64,000 nt of DNA from Geothrix sp. (lineage in GTDB: Bacteria > Acidobacteriota > Holophagae > Holophagales > Holophagaceae), in NCBI RefSeq assembly GCF_030219325.1, contig NZ_CP126625.1, positions 3,460,857 to 3,524,856 on the forward strand. Reading direction: 5' to 3'. Under the pieces are notes generated by a model that worked only from the letters and a program-made list of their open reading frames with translations, made no database searches and had not been told where the DNA came from. Both the position numbers and the translations under genes were made by a program. Within the stretch, counting starts at the first letter, position 1. Each line of letters opens with the position of its first letter. Positions 1 to 10,384 of this stretch are shown here, piece by piece.

Positions 1-343
1 AGTTGATGGGGTGGCTGTAGCCGAGCTCGAGCTTGAGCTTGGCGCCCTCCATGGCGGCCTTGTAGCCGACGCCGACGATGTCCAGTTCCTTCTTCCAGCC
101 CTCGGTCACGCCGGTGACGGCGTTGCCAAGCAGGGCACGGGTCAGGCCGTGGAAGGCCCGGTTCTGGGGTTCGTCATTGACGCGGGAGAGGACAACGGAG
201 TCGGCCTGGATGTCGAGCGTGATCCCGGCAGGGATCGGGCAGCTGAGCTTGCCCTTGGCGCCCTCGACAACGGCCTCGGACCCGGCGACTGTGACCTTCA
301 CGCCCTTGGGCAGCGTCACGGGCTTCTTTCCGATTCGAGACAT
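1..343 (-). CDS. rplF: 50S ribosomal protein L6 (partial, C-terminus beyond window)
   Basis: The minus-strand reading begins MSRIGKKPVTLPKGVKV at the ATG ending at 343, which is the canonical L6 N-terminus. About 114 residues are present, and the C-terminal half lies beyond the left edge. L6 binds 23S rRNA near the sarcin-ricin loop and factor-binding centre of the large subunit. It follows rpsH by about 48 bp in the usual spc order (L14-L24-L5-S14-S8-L6). Nothing unusual is seen in the visible part. Confidence 0.96.
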   Translation of the reverse strand, partial: MSRIGKKPVTLPKGVKVTVAGSEAVVEGAKGKLSCPIPAGITLDIQADSVVLSRVNDEPQNRAFHGLTRALLGNAVTGVTEGWKKELDIVGVGYKAAMEGAKLKLELGYSHPIN

Positions 344-391
344 GGGTGATTCCTTAGATGAGGGCGGAGGCTCCGCCCATTTCAGGATGGG

Positions 392-787
392 TTACCAGAC
401 GTGGGCGAGGACTTCGCCGCCGACGTTCTGCTTCTTGGCGTCCTTGCCCGTCAGGAGACCCTTCGGGGTGGACAGGATGGCAATGCCGAGGCCGCCGTGG
501 ACGTCCGTGATGTCCTGGGCGCCGGTGTAGATGCGCAGGCCGGGACGGGACACGCGGCGCAGGCCGTGGATCACGTTCTCCTTGTCCTTCACGTACTTCA
601 GGTTGACGATGAGGTACTCGCGGCCCTCATGCTCGACCTGCTTGAAGGAGTGGATGTAGCCCTCCTGCTTCAAGATGCCGCAAAGGCCGGCCTTGATCTT
701 GGAGGCGGGAACGACCACGGCATCGTGACCGGCCATGATGCCGTTGCGGATGCGGGTGAGGTAATCAGCGATGGGATCGGTATTCAT
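392..787 (-). CDS. rpsH: 30S ribosomal protein S8
   Basis: The 131-residue product starts MNTDPIADYLTRIRNG, the standard S8 start, and ends with the conserved GGEVLAHVW tail. S8 is a primary 16S rRNA-binding protein of the small-subunit body. In E. coli it is also the translational repressor of the spc operon, acting at the L5 region; no equivalent site is identified here. It lies between rpsN (12 bp upstream) and rplF in the conserved spc order. A purine-rich GGAG lies just upstream of the ATG. Confidence 0.97.
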   Translation of the reverse strand: MNTDPIADYLTRIRNGIMAGHDAVVVPASKIKAGLCGILKQEGYIHSFKQVEHEGREYLIVNLKYVKDKENVIHGLRRVSRPGLRIYTGAQDITDVHGGLGIAILSTPKGLLTGKDAKKQNVGGEVLAHVW

Positions 788-799
788 GGGTCCCCTCTC

Positions 800-985
800 C
801 TACCAGCTGCTCTTCTGGACGCCCGGCAGCTCGCCATTGAGGGCGAACTTGCGGAAGCACAGACGGCAAAGTTCAAACTTGCGCATGTAGCCCCGGGGCC
901 GGCCGCAGCACTTGCAACGATTGCGGTGCTGGGTCGAGAACTTCGGCTTGCGCGAATCCTTGACGATCTTGGAAATCTTGGCCAT
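800..985 (-). CDS. rpsN: 30S ribosomal protein S14, zinc-binding type (type Z)
   Basis: The 61-residue protein starts [16 protein letters not shown] and carries two CxxC pairs (C24/C27 and C40/C43), the zinc-ribbon of short zinc-type S14. It acts in the head of the 30S subunit. The start is the ATG at 983-985. An open frame continues upstream to 1255, but that extension overlaps rplE antisense to its coding phase and has no S14-like content. The gene lies between rplE and rpsH as usual. Confidence 0.96.
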   Translation of the reverse strand: MAKISKIVKDSRKPKFSTQHRNRCKCCGRPRGYMRKFELCRLCFRKFALNGELPGVQKSSW

Positions 986-1002
986 CGGTATGATCTCCTT
1001 GG

Positions 1003-1566
1003 CTATTTGCGGAAGGGCATACCGAGGTGGGCCAGCAGGGCCCGCGCTTCGGCGTCGTTGGCGGCGGTGGTCACGAACGTGATGTTCATGCCCTTCATCT
1101 TGTCCACCTTGGAGTAGTCGATCTCCTGGAAGATCAGCTGGTCCTTGAGGCCCAGGGTGTAGTTGCCGCGGCCATCGAAGGACTTGGTGGGCACGCCGCG
1201 GAAGTCGCGGACGCGGGGCAGGGACAGGGTCACCAGGCGGTCGAAGAACTCCCACATGCGGGGACCGCGCAGGGTCACCATGCAGGCGATGGGCATGCCG
1301 GCGCGCAGCTTGAACTGGGCGACGCTCTTCTTGGCCTTGCGGACGACGGCCTTCTGGCCGGCGATGGCGGTGAGCTCGTCAACGGCCACATCCAGCACCT
1401 TGATGTTCTGGATGGCGTCGCCGACGCCCATGTTGATGACGATCTTCTGCAGGCGGGGCACCTGCATGGCGGAGGAGAAGGCGAACTCCTCCTTGAGCTT
1501 CGACACCACCTCCTGGTGGTAGCGAGCCTTGACGCGGGGCTCCGCGTGGCCTTGCGTGGCAGTCAT
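1003..1566 (-). CDS. rplE: 50S ribosomal protein L5
   Basis: A 187-residue product with the L5 core, including [11 protein letters not shown] near residue 45 and the conserved RDFRGV segment near residue 130. L5 binds 5S rRNA and contacts S13 and the P-site tRNA. The start chosen is the ATG at 1564-1566 ([10 protein letters not shown]), which has GGAGG five bases upstream. The frame stays open to 1656, but that extension is low-complexity and unlike L5. An unusually long 187-bp spacer separates it from rplX. Confidence 0.96.
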   Translation of the reverse strand: MTATQGHAEPRVKARYHQEVVSKLKEEFAFSSAMQVPRLQKIVINMGVGDAIQNIKVLDVAVDELTAIAGQKAVVRKAKKSVAQFKLRAGMPIACMVTLRGPRMWEFFDRLVTLSLPRVRDFRGVPTKSFDGRGNYTLGLKDQLIFQEIDYSKVDKMKGMNITFVTTAANDAEARALLAHLGMPFRK

Positions 1567-1753
1567 GGATTCCTCCATTTCCGAGGGGCGGCTATGCCCC
1601 AGGGGTTCGGGAGAGCGGGGGGGCTTGGGACGGCGGTCCGGCCCGTTTCCCCCCAACCTCGGTTGTCATGGCGCGGAATGCGCCGTGGATGCCCGCCCCG
1701 CGCACGGGGCAGAACGACCATCCTCCCACGAAAGCAGGAGGATGGAAAGCGAT
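1567..1753. other. Long spacer inside the spc operon with a 9-bp hairpin
   Basis: Other joints in this ribosomal operon are 0-80 bp, but rplX and rplE are 187 bp apart. Near the rplX end is a perfect 9-bp inverted repeat (1718-1726 with 1737-1745, loop 10 nt). GC-rich dyads follow around 1690-1712. There is no U tract, so this is not a clear intrinsic terminator. It could be an attenuator, a processing site or an internal regulatory site. I see no coding capacity with ribosomal protein similarity. Confidence 0.5.
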
Positions 1754-2032
1754 TTACTGAGGACGCTTGCGGGTGCCCTTGCCGGTCTTGGGATCCAGGA
1801 TCATGACGTTGGAGGCGTGGATGGACGCTTCCTTCTCGATGATCCCACCGCCCTCGCCGGTCTGGGGGTTGGGCTTGGTGGCCTTCTTGATGATGTTGAG
1901 GCCGGCCACGACGACGCGGTTGGAGGCGGGGCTGACCTTGGTGACGGTGCCCGTTTTGCCCTTTTCCTTGCCGGCGATGACGACGACCTGGTCGCCCTTC
2001 TTGAGCTTCATCTTGGTGGTGGTGGCTTCCAT
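1754..2032 (-). CDS. rplX: 50S ribosomal protein L24
   Basis: A 92-residue L24 with the KOW motif [16 protein letters not shown] at residues 11-26. L24 starts large-subunit assembly at the 5' end of 23S rRNA. The ATG at 2030-2032 overlaps the rplN stop by one base (TAATG), with GAGG just upstream, so translation is probably coupled. The six residues before the usual MKLKKGD start are extra compared with many L24 proteins, so the internal ATG at about 2011 is a less likely alternative. Confidence 0.96.
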   Translation of the reverse strand: MEATTTKMKLKKGDQVVVIAGKEKGKTGTVTKVSPASNRVVVAGLNIIKKATKPNPQTGEGGGIIEKEASIHASNVMILDPKTGKGTRKRPQ

Positions 2033-2400
2033 TACAGCACCTCAGGGGCGAGGGAGACGATCTTCATGTACTTCCGCTCGCGCAGCTCACGGGCCACGGG
2101 GCCGAACACGCGGGTGCCGACGGGCTCGCCATCCTTCTTGATGATGACGGCGGCGTTCTCGTCGAAGCGGATGTACGAGCCATCCTTGCGGCGGTAGGCC
2201 TTGCGCTGGCGGACGATCACGGCCTGGACGACGGCCTTCTTCTTGACGGTGCCGCCGGGGATCGCTTCCTTGACGGAGGCGGTGATCACGTCGCCAAGCT
2301 GGGCGATCTTGCCCACACCACCGCCCAGGGGCAGGATGCAGCAGATCTTCTTGGCGCCGGAGTTGTCGGCGACGGTGAGCATGGTTCCCATCTGGATCAT
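2032..2400 (-). CDS. rplN: 50S ribosomal protein L14
   Basis: A full-length 122-residue L14 starting [18 protein letters not shown], with the conserved [13 protein letters not shown] segment near residue 95. It lies at the subunit interface and contributes to bridges with 16S rRNA. The gene begins 9 bp after rpsQ and overlaps the rplX start by one base. Composition and codon use match the neighbouring ribosomal genes. Confidence 0.97.
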   Translation of the reverse strand: MIQMGTMLTVADNSGAKKICCILPLGGGVGKIAQLGDVITASVKEAIPGGTVKKKAVVQAVIVRQRKAYRRKDGSYIRFDENAAVIIKKDGEPVGTRVFGPVARELRERKYMKIVSLAPEVL

Positions 2401-2409
2401 TGGAGCTCC

Positions 2410-2667
2410 TTACTCGCCGGCCTTCTGGACGATCTCGAGGACGGCCCAGCGCTTGCGCTTGGAAAGGGGGCGGGTCTCCACGATCTTGACCACGTCGCCG
2501 ATGGAGCAGGCGTTGGTCTCGTCGTGGGCCATGAACTTGGCGGTCTGCTTGACGGTGCGGTGGTAGAGCGGGTGCTGGAACTTGCGCTCCACCTTCACCA
2601 CCACGGTCTTGTCGGCCTTATTGGAGACCACCACGCCGTTACGGGTCATCTTGTTTTCGAGGCTCAT
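2410..2667 (-). CDS. rpsQ: 30S ribosomal protein S17
   Basis: An 85-residue S17 with the OB-fold signature [18 protein letters not shown] at residues 11-28 and KFMAHDE in the middle. It is a primary 16S rRNA-binding protein needed for early 30S assembly. It lies between rpmC and rplN with 8- to 10-bp spacers, in the universal order. Nothing abnormal is seen. Confidence 0.97.
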   Translation of the reverse strand: MSLENKMTRNGVVVSNKADKTVVVKVERKFQHPLYHRTVKQTAKFMAHDETNACSIGDVVKIVETRPLSKRKRWAVLEIVQKAGE

Positions 2668-2675
2668 GGGATCTC

Positions 2676-2876
2676 CTAGGCCAGCTTGGTAGCCAGGGCG
2701 GTTTTGACACGGGCGAGCTCACGGCGAGTCTTGCGGATCTCGGCGGTGTTCTCGACCTGGCCCACGGCGTGCTGGAAGCGGAGGGTGAAGCGCTTGGCGG
2801 CCAGTTCGGCTTCCAGCTGCGCGAGTTCCTCGACGCTCTTGCCGGTCAAATCGGAAAAGGGGTTCTTCTTGGTCAT
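2676..2876 (-). CDS. rpmC: 50S ribosomal protein L29
   Basis: A 66-residue L29 starting [18 protein letters not shown], with the helical [19 protein letters not shown] segment. L29 sits by the polypeptide exit tunnel and contributes to the docking site for trigger factor and SRP. Two starts are possible. The GTG at 2883-2885 overlaps the rplP stop but leaves almost no space after the GGAGGA ribosome-binding site. The ATG at 2874-2876 lies about 10 bases downstream of that GGAGG, so I chose it. Confidence 0.94.
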   Translation of the reverse strand: MTKKNPFSDLTGKSVEELAQLEAELAAKRFTLRFQHAVGQVENTAEIRKTRRELARVKTALATKLA

Positions 2877-2881
2877 GGCTC

Positions 2882-3301
2882 TCACTCCTCCGGCGGCGTG
2901 CGCGTGATGAACTCGGACGCCACGGACAGCTTCATCTGGGCCAGGCGCAGGGCCTCGCGCGCGATCTCCTCGGTGACGCCTTCCATCTCGAAGAGGATGC
3001 GTCCGGGGCGGATCACCGCCACCCAGCCGTCCGGAGCCCCCTTGCCGGAACCCATGCGGGTTTCCGCGGGCTTCGAGGTGGTGGGACGGTCGGGGAAGAT
3101 GCGGATCCAGATCTTGCCGCCGCGCTTGATGTGGCGGGTCATGGCGATACGGGCGGCTTCGATCTCACGGTTGGTGAGCCAGCAGTGCTCCATCGCCTTG
3201 AGGCCGAAATCGCCGAAGGCGAGATCGTTGCCGCGGGTGGCGATGCCGCGGGTGCGGCCCTTCTGGACTTTGCGGTTCTTGACCTTCTTGGGCATCAACA
3301 T
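2882..3301 (-). CDS. rplP: 50S ribosomal protein L16
   Basis: A 139-residue L16 starting [15 protein letters not shown], with conserved [11 protein letters not shown] near residue 80 and the [11 protein letters not shown] loop near residue 100. L16 organises the A-site region of the peptidyl transferase centre and contacts tRNA. It lies 9 bp after rpsC, and its last codons contain the ribosome-binding site of rpmC. Confidence 0.97.
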   Translation of the reverse strand: MLMPKKVKNRKVQKGRTRGIATRGNDLAFGDFGLKAMEHCWLTNREIEAARIAMTRHIKRGGKIWIRIFPDRPTTSKPAETRMGSGKGAPDGWVAVIRPGRILFEMEGVTEEIAREALRLAQMKLSVASEFITRTPPEE

Positions 3302-3310
3302 GGATTCACC

Positions 3311-3958
3311 TCAGCGCTTCACGGTCTCGGCGACCAGGTCACCCAGGTTCACCCAGACCTTAATGCCGATGATCCCGTAGGTCGTGTGGGCTTCGGCAAA
3401 ACCGTAGTCAACGCCCGCGCGGATGGTCTGCAGGGGCATCTGGCCGGAGAGGTAGTCCTCGGTCCGGGCGATCTCGGCGCCGTTCAGGCGGCCGGAGACC
3501 TTGATCTTGAAGCCCTTGGCACCGAAGCGGATCGCGGCCTCCTCCGCCTTGCGCATGGCGCGGCGGAAGGCGATGCGGCGCTCGAGCTGCTGGGCGACGC
3601 CCTCGGCCACGAGCTGGGCATCGACCTCAGGCTTCTTGATCTCCTGGATGTCGACGGACACGGGACGGTTCAGGCGCTTCTGGAGATCCTCGCGGAGCTT
3701 GTCGATCTCGGCACCCTTGCGGCCGATGACGATGCCGGGGCGGGCGGTGTAGATGCGCACGGTGACCTTGTCGGCGGCGCGCTCGATGTCGATCTTCGAG
3801 ATCATCGCGTTCAGGCTGTGCAGCTGCTTCTTCAGTTCGCGGCGGAGCTTGATGTCCTCATGAAGCAACATGGCGTAGTCCCGCTTGGAGAACCACTTGC
3901 TGTGCCAGTTCTTCTGGTAGATGAGACGGAACCCGTACGGGTGGACCTTCTGACCCAT
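3311..3958 (-). CDS. rpsC: 30S ribosomal protein S3
   Basis: A 215-residue S3 starting [18 protein letters not shown]. The KH domain contains [16 protein letters not shown] near residues 75-90, and the C-terminal half has [12 protein letters not shown]3 is at the mRNA entry channel and contributes to helicase activity. The frame continues upstream to 4210, but that part is an out-of-phase shadow of rplV. The start is fixed by homology and by the 2-bp spacing from the rplV stop. Confidence 0.97.
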   Translation of the reverse strand: MGQKVHPYGFRLIYQKNWHSKWFSKRDYAMLLHEDIKLRRELKKQLHSLNAMISKIDIERAADKVTVRIYTARPGIVIGRKGAEIDKLREDLQKRLNRPVSVDIQEIKKPEVDAQLVAEGVAQQLERRIAFRRAMRKAEEAAIRFGAKGFKIKVSGRLNGAEIARTEDYLSGQMPLQTIRAGVDYGFAEAHTTYGIIGIKVWVNLGDLVAETVKR

Positions 3959-3960
3959 GA

Positions 3961-4317
3961 CTACTCCTCCCCGGCCGCGGACGCGAGCTGGATGGTGATG
4001 TGGCAGGTGCGCTTCTGGACCCGGTAGGCGCGACCCATGGGCGCAGGGCGGACGCGCTTCATGCGGAAGCCTTCGTCCACGAACGCGGTCTGCACCAGAA
4101 GCTGGTCCGGATTGACGGAGGGATTCTTGTCGATGGCGTTGGCCACGGCGGAATCGAGCAGCTTGCGGATGGGGGCGGCGGCGTACTTCTTGGCCTGCGC
4201 GAGCACCCACTGGGCCTCGCCGACGTGCTTGCCGCGGATCAGGTCCACCACGAGGCGGGCCTTCTGGGCCGAACCGCGCAGGTGGCGAACGGTGGCGGTG
4301 GAAACGATATCAGCCAT
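3961..4317 (-). CDS. rplV: 50S ribosomal protein L22
   Basis: A 118-residue L22 with [20 protein letters not shown] at residues 10-29 and the C-terminal beta-hairpin region [14 protein letters not shown]. The hairpin of L22 lines the peptide exit tunnel and is a known site of macrolide resistance changes; no resistance call is made here. The gene is 2 bp from both rpsS and rpsC, implying tight translational coupling. Confidence 0.97.
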   Translation of the reverse strand: MADIVSTATVRHLRGSAQKARLVVDLIRGKHVGEAQWVLAQAKKYAAAPIRKLLDSAVANAIDKNPSVNPDQLLVQTAFVDEGFRMKRVRPAPMGRAYRVQKRTCHITIQLASAAGEE

Positions 4318-4319
4318 CG

Positions 4320-4604
4320 CTACTTCCCCTTCGCCTTGGTGTCGGCCTTGCCAGCATGACCCTTGAAGGTGCGGGTCAGGGCGAATTCGCCCAGCTTGTG
4401 GCCGATCATGTTCTCGGTGACATACACAGGAATGAACTTGTTGCCGTTGTGAACGGCGAGGGTCAGTCCGATCATCTGCGGGACGACCGTGGACCGGCGG
4501 GACCAGGTCTTGATCACGCGCTTGTCGTTGGCGGCCGAGGCGACTTCCACCTTCTTCTGGAGGTGGGCGTCAATGAACGGGCCTTTTTTCAGGGATCGTG
4601 CCAT
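4320..4604 (-). CDS. rpsS: 30S ribosomal protein S19
   Basis: A 94-residue S19 starting [15 protein letters not shown], with the family motif [16 protein letters not shown] near residue 67. It forms a complex with S13 in the 30S head near the A site. It lies between rplB and rplV in the usual S10-operon order, with an 11-bp gap to rplB. Confidence 0.97.
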   Translation of the reverse strand: MARSLKKGPFIDAHLQKKVEVASAANDKRVIKTWSRRSTVVPQMIGLTLAVHNGNKFIPVYVTENMIGHKLGEFALTRTFKGHAGKADTKAKGK

Positions 4605-4615
4605 TGTCGTGTCTC

Positions 4616-5437
4616 CTAGTTGATCCGCTTGACGATGAACTTGTCCGTGCGACGGTTGCCACGGGTCTTGTATCCGCGAGTCGGCTGACCCCAGGGCGTC
4701 ACGGGGTGACGGCCACCGGAGGTGCGACCCTCGCCACCACCATGCGGGTGGTCGACGGGGTTCATGACCACGCCGCGGACGGTCGGGCGGATGCCCTTCC
4801 AGCGGGTGCGGCCGGCCTTGCCGATCTGGATGTTCTCGTGCTGCAGGTTGCCGACGGTGCCGATGGTCGCGTAGCAGTCCAGGTGGATCTTGCGGATCTC
4901 ACCGGAGGGCATGCGGAGCTGGGCGTAGTCGTCTTCCTTGGCCACGAGCTGGGCGAAGGTGCCGGCGGCGCGGGCGATCTGGCCACCCTTGCCGGGCTTC
5001 ATCTCGATGTTGTGGACGGTGTTGCCGACCGGGATGTTCCGCAGGGGGAGCGCGTTACCCACCAGGATGTCGGCGTTCTTGCCGGCCACCACGGTGCGGC
5101 CCACTTCCAGGCCATCGGGGGCCAGGATGTAGCGCTTCTCGCCGTCGGCGTAGACCAGCAGAGCGATGCGGGCGGTGCGGTTGGGGTCGTACTCGATGGT
5201 CGCGACCTTGGCCGGCACTTCCAGCTTGTTGCGCTTGAAGTCGATGATGCGGTACTGGCGCTTGTGGCCACCGCCGATGTGGCGGGTGGTGATCCGGCCG
5301 GTGTTGGAGCGGCCTCCAGTGCGGTTCCTCTTGGCAATCAACGAACGCTCAGGCGTGTCCGTGGTGATTTCCTCGAAGCCGAACTTGGACATGCCGCGCT
5401 GACCGGGGGTCGTGGGCTTGAGCTGCTTGATGCTCAT
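4616..5437 (-). CDS. rplB: 50S ribosomal protein L2
   Basis: A full-length 273-residue L2. The C-terminal region carries [18 protein letters not shown], including the histidine implicated in peptidyl transferase centre assembly. The N-terminus is [20 protein letters not shown]2 is needed for subunit association and tRNA binding. An 83-bp spacer separates it from rplW, longer than its other neighbours' spacers but without an evident terminator. Confidence 0.97.
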   Translation of the reverse strand: MSIKQLKPTTPGQRGMSKFGFEEITTDTPERSLIAKRNRTGGRSNTGRITTRHIGGGHKRQYRIIDFKRNKLEVPAKVATIEYDPNRTARIALLVYADGEKRYILAPDGLEVGRTVVAGKNADILVGNALPLRNIPVGNTVHNIEMKPGKGGQIARAAGTFAQLVAKEDDYAQLRMPSGEIRKIHLDCYATIGTVGNLQHENIQIGKAGRTRWKGIRPTVRGVVMNPVDHPHGGGEGRTSGGRHPVTPWGQPTRGYKTRGNRRTDKFIVKRIN

Positions 5438-5520
5438 GGTTGTCCTCTTGCCTCAGGGTTGAAAGGGGCGGGCGATAGTGGGCAAAGCTTTTCCGTCCGC
5501 CGGAGTGAATCGAGTTCGCC

Positions 5521-5796
5521 TTACTCGGACGCGGGAGCGCCCTCGGCGAGTTCGACATAGGCCTTCTTGCGGGGATTGGAGGTCCCGACAAAGCGGCCCA
5601 GGCGCTTGGTCCGGCTGGGGATCCGCACGGTGCGGATGGCCTTCACCTTGGACTGGAGCAGGAGCTCCACAGCTTCCTTGATCTGGTGCTTGGTGGCCCA
5701 GGTGGCCACCTCGAACACCTGGATGTTCTTCTCGCGCAGGATCTGGCCCTTCTCGGTGAGGAGGGGCTTGCGGATCACGTCAAAGATCTTGGTCAT
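5521..5796 (-). CDS. rplW: 50S ribosomal protein L23
   Basis: A 91-residue L23 starting MTKIFDVIRKPLLTEKG, with the family segment FEVATWATKHQIKEAVE at residues 29-45. It lies at the tunnel exit and is the main docking site for trigger factor and SRP. The ATG overlaps the rplD stop (ATGA, 5793-5796), indicating coupled translation. The C-terminus ends in a short acidic stretch. Confidence 0.96.
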   Translation of the reverse strand: MTKIFDVIRKPLLTEKGQILREKNIQVFEVATWATKHQIKEAVELLLQSKVKAIRTVRIPSRTKRLGRFVGTSNPRKKAYVELAEGAPASE

Positions 5797-6428
5797 GGCT
5801 TCACCACCTCCTGGAGGGCCAGGACGGCTTCCTTGGAGAAGATCACCTGGTCGTACTTGAGGAGCTCATAGACGTTCACGCCCAGGCTCTCGACGGTCTG
5901 CAGCTTCGGGTTGTTGCCGGCGGCCAGCGTGAGCTTCTCGCTGGCCTCGGTGCCGACCAGAAGGGCGGAACCGGTGACGCCGAGCTTGCCGAGGGTCTGG
6001 ACCAGGGACTTGGTCTTGTGGGAGGCCACATCCCAGTTCTCGACCACCAGCATCTGGCCACTGGCGAGCTTGGCCGACAGCGCGTTGCGCAGGGCGGCGC
6101 GCCGGGCCTTCTTGGGGAAGGCATAGTCGTAGGAGCGGGGGTGCGGACCGTGGGTGGTGCCGCCGCCCTTCCACAGCGGGCTGCGGATGGAGCCCACTCG
6201 GGCGCGGCCGGTGCCCTTCTGCTTCCAGAGCTTCTTGCCGGAGCCGCTGACTTCCCACTTGTCCTTGGTCTTGGCGGTGCCGGAGCGCCGCTTGGCCAGG
6301 AAGTGGCGGACCGCCTCCCAGATCAGGTGCTGGTTCAGGTCTTCGAGCTTGAACACTTCGGGCAGCAGATCAACGGTGCCCGCGGGCTTGTTCTCGAGGT
6401 TGACGACGGGGTGCTGGAACGCTGCCAT
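5793..6428 (-). CDS. rplD: 50S ribosomal protein L4
   Basis: A 211-residue L4. The extended loop region KQKGTGRARVGSIRSPLWKGG lies near residues 64-84. L4 lines the exit tunnel and, in E. coli, also represses the S10 operon through its mRNA leader. The start is the ATG at 6426-6428 (MAAFQHPVVNLENK). The frame is open upstream to 6482, but that segment overlaps the rplC 3' end out of phase. rplC lies one base upstream. Confidence 0.95.
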   Translation of the reverse strand: MAAFQHPVVNLENKPAGTVDLLPEVFKLEDLNQHLIWEAVRHFLAKRRSGTAKTKDKWEVSGSGKKLWKQKGTGRARVGSIRSPLWKGGGTTHGPHPRSYDYAFPKKARRAALRNALSAKLASGQMLVVENWDVASHKTKSLVQTLGKLGVTGSALLVGTEASEKLTLAAGNNPKLQTVESLGVNVYELLKYDQVIFSKEAVLALQEVVKP

Positions 6429-6429
6429 C

Positions 6430-7056
6430 CTAGGCCTCCTGCTTGATGACGATGTACCCACCCTTGGGGCCGGGGACGGCACCCTTGATGAGCAGCAGGT
6501 TGTTCTCGACGTCCACCTTGGCGATCTCCAGGTTGCGCACGGTCACCTGGGCATCGCCCATGTGGCCGGCCATCTTCATGCCGGGGAAGACGCGGCTGGG
6601 GTAGCTGGACTGGCCGATGGAGCCAGGCGCGCGGTGGAACATGGAGCCGTGGGTCGCGCGGCCGCCGGCAAAGTGGTGCCGCTTGATGACGCCGGCGAAG
6701 CCCTTGCCCTTGCTGATGCCGGTGACGTTCACCTTGGTCTTCGCCTCGAAGGCGCTGGCCAGGACGCTGTCGCCGGGCTTGGAGGCGTCAGCCGCGTCCA
6801 CCTTGATCTCGCGGAGGACGCGGACCGGGGCGACGCCCTGCTTCTCGCAGTGGCCCTTCTCGGCCTTGGAGGCGCGCTTGCCGCCGTTGGGGTCCACGAA
6901 GCCGATCTGGACGGCCTCGTAGCCATCCTTGGCGGAGGTCTTGCGCTGGACGACGACGCAGGGGCCGGCCTGGATGACCGTCACGGGGACGATCTGGCCC
7001 TGCTCATTGAAGATCTGGGTCATCCCCAACTTCTTGCCGATGATTCCTTTGGACAT
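6430..7056 (-). CDS. rplC: 50S ribosomal protein L3
   Basis: A 208-residue L3 starting MSKGIIGKKLGMTQIF, with the conserved FAGVIKRHHFAGG and GSMFHRAPGSIG segments near residues 120-145. L3 starts large-subunit assembly and reaches the peptidyl transferase centre. It lies 14 bp after rpsJ and just before rplD, as in nearly all bacteria. Confidence 0.97.
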   Translation of the reverse strand: MSKGIIGKKLGMTQIFNEQGQIVPVTVIQAGPCVVVQRKTSAKDGYEAVQIGFVDPNGGKRASKAEKGHCEKQGVAPVRVLREIKVDAADASKPGDSVLASAFEAKTKVNVTGISKGKGFAGVIKRHHFAGGRATHGSMFHRAPGSIGQSSYPSRVFPGMKMAGHMGDAQVTVRNLEIAKVDVENNLLLIKGAVPGPKGGYIVIKQEA

Positions 7057-7070
7057 GGTCTCTCCCCCCT

Positions 7071-7397
7071 CTACCTGTTGCCCTGACGGCTGAAGACCTT
7101 GATCTCCACGTCGACGCCAGCGGGCAGGTCCAGGCGCATGAGGGTGTCCACGGTGTTCTGGGTCGGATTCAGGATGTCGAGCAGCCGCTTGTGCGTGCGG
7201 ATCTCGAACTGGTCCCGGCTCTTCTTGTCCACGTGGGGGGAACGGTTCACGGTGTACTTGTTCGTCCGGGTGGGGAGGGGAATGGGCCCCGCCACCGAGG
7301 CGCCCGTGCGCTTGGCGGTGTCCACGATCTCACGGGTGCTCTGATCGAGCAGACGGTGGTCGAAGGCACGCAAACGGATGCGGATGTTGTCTTTCAT
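7071..7397 (-). CDS. rpsJ: 30S ribosomal protein S10
   Basis: A 108-residue S10. The start is the ATG at 7395-7397 ([18 protein letters not shown]), preceded by GGAG seven bases upstream. Upstream in-frame codons to 7466 belong to the leader. Conserved parts include [20 protein letters not shown]10 is in the 30S head and also acts in NusB-S10 antitermination of rRNA transcription. It heads the S10-spc operon. Its promoter and a folded leader lie at about 7398-7514. Confidence 0.96.
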   Translation of the reverse strand: MKDNIRIRLRAFDHRLLDQSTREIVDTAKRTGASVAGPIPLPTRTNKYTVNRSPHVDKKSRDQFEIRTHKRLLDILNPTQNTVDTLMRLDLPAGVDVEIKVFSRQGNR

Positions 7398-7407
7398 GCT
7401 CACTCCA

Positions 7408-7466
7408 TTGGGACGGGAACCGTCCATAGACGTGGGGCGCTGACCGCCCATGTAAATCCGTCCCAA
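7408..7466 (-). promoter_or_regulatory. Candidate folded leader of the S10 operon
   Basis: In the leader transcript upstream of rpsJ, a perfect 9-bp pairing (7408-7416 with 7458-7466) encloses about 41 nt that can form further GC-rich stems. The 3' arm ends next to the GGAG ribosome-binding site of rpsJ, so folding could change access to it. S10-operon leaders in gammaproteobacteria are bound by L4. Whether this one is autoregulated by any ribosomal protein is inference only. Confidence 0.4.
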
Positions 7467-7486
7467 CGACAGGGACAGGGCTGATC

Positions 7487-7514
7487 AGCATAACAAAAGC
7501 CGCTGGAAATACAA
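7487..7514 (-). promoter_or_regulatory. Candidate sigma-70-type promoter of the S10 operon
   Basis: Read on the minus strand, TTGTAT (7509-7514) and TATGCT (7487-7492) are separated by 16 bp. The predicted start is near 7480, giving a leader of about 80 nt before rpsJ. The same arrangement, TTGnnT then 16 bp then TAnnCT, occurs before rpsL and the rRNA operon in this window, which supports the call. Confidence 0.5.
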
Positions 7515-7647
7515 CGGCTATTTTGAGAAGAACGCACGACCACCCGTGGGCGGAAGCGGTTGGATCAAGAGGCCCGGCAACCTTGCGGTTCGGTGGATGG
7601 CCTCACCCCCGGAGGGGCTAAAACAATCAACTAAAGGTCTTGCCTTG

Positions 7648-7678
7648 CTCCAAAAACGAGTAGAGCCCGTTTTTGGAG
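7648..7678. terminator. Inverted-repeat hairpin after fusA
   Basis: A perfect 11-bp inverted repeat (CTCCAAAAACG at 7648-7658, CGTTTTTGGAG at 7668-7678) with a 9-nt loop lies just beyond the fusA stop. There is no downstream U tract, but the arms contain A5/T5 runs. Nearly the same arms occur at 32938-32970 after purH. It probably ends or processes the rpsL-rpsG-fusA transcript. Confidence 0.55.
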
Positions 7679-7688
7679 TGAAGAAGAA

Positions 7689-9797
<2,109 letters not shown>

Positions 9798-9856
9798 AGC
9801 GGCCTCCTGAAAGGATCAAAACGGAATCGGAGTCGGGACTGCTTCAAAGACCTTCG

Positions 9857-9889
9857 CGGAAGGAGCCGCCCAGGAGGCGGCTCCTTCCG
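9857..9889. terminator. Strong hairpin between rpsG and fusA
   Basis: A perfect 14-bp inverted repeat (9857-9870 with 9876-9889, 5-nt loop) fills most of the 105-bp gap between rpsG and fusA. On the minus strand it lies 13 bp after the rpsG stop. It lacks a clear U run, so partial termination or an RNA stability/processing function is as likely as full termination. fusA may therefore be expressed at a different level from rpsL-rpsG. Confidence 0.55.
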
Positions 9890-9902
9890 GTCAGATGGGC
9901 TG

Positions 9903-10373
9903 CTACCAGCGGAAGTGGGCGAAGGCCTTGTTGGCCTCGGCCATCTTGTGGACATCGTCCTTCTTCTTGATCGAGGCGCCGCGGAAGTTCATGGCATCCA
10001 GGATCTCGCCGGCCAACTTGTCGCGCATGGTGCGCTCGCCGCGGGAGGCGGAGTAGGTCTTCAGCCAGCGCATGGCCAGGGACTGGCGGCGGTTCTGGGG
10101 AACCTCCACGGGCACCTGGTAGGTGGCGCCGCCCACACGGCGGGACTTCACTTCCACCGAGGGCTTGATGTTGTTGAGGGCCTTCTGGAAGGCCTCCAGG
10201 GCCTCCTCGCCGGACTTCTTGGCGACGATCTCGAGTGCTCCGTAGAGGATGCGCTCGGCGGTGGCCTTCTTGCCCCGCTCCATGAGGATGTTCACGAACT
10301 TGGAGACGGTGAGGCTGTTGTAGACGGGATCCGGGAGGATCTCACGCTTGGCGGGTGCATTGCGACGAGCCAT
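9903..10373 (-). CDS. rpsG: 30S ribosomal protein S7
   Basis: A 156-residue S7 starting [20 protein letters not shown], with the family signature segment [20 protein letters not shown] at residues 29-48. S7 nucleates assembly of the 30S head and, in E. coli, represses the str operon. It lies 11 bp after rpsL and before fusA in the conserved order. Confidence 0.97.
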   Translation of the reverse strand: MARRNAPAKREILPDPVYNSLTVSKFVNILMERGKKATAERILYGALEIVAKKSGEEALEAFQKALNNIKPSVEVKSRRVGGATYQVPVEVPQNRRQSLAMRWLKTYSASRGERTMRDKLAGEILDAMNFRGASIKKKDDVHKMAEANKAFAHFRW

Positions 10374-10384
10374 GGTCTACCTCC

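Noticed and set aside
2883-2885. GTG start for rpmC
   Set aside because: It would sit directly against the GGAGGA ribosome-binding site. The ATG at 2874-2876 has proper spacing and gives the usual L29 start.
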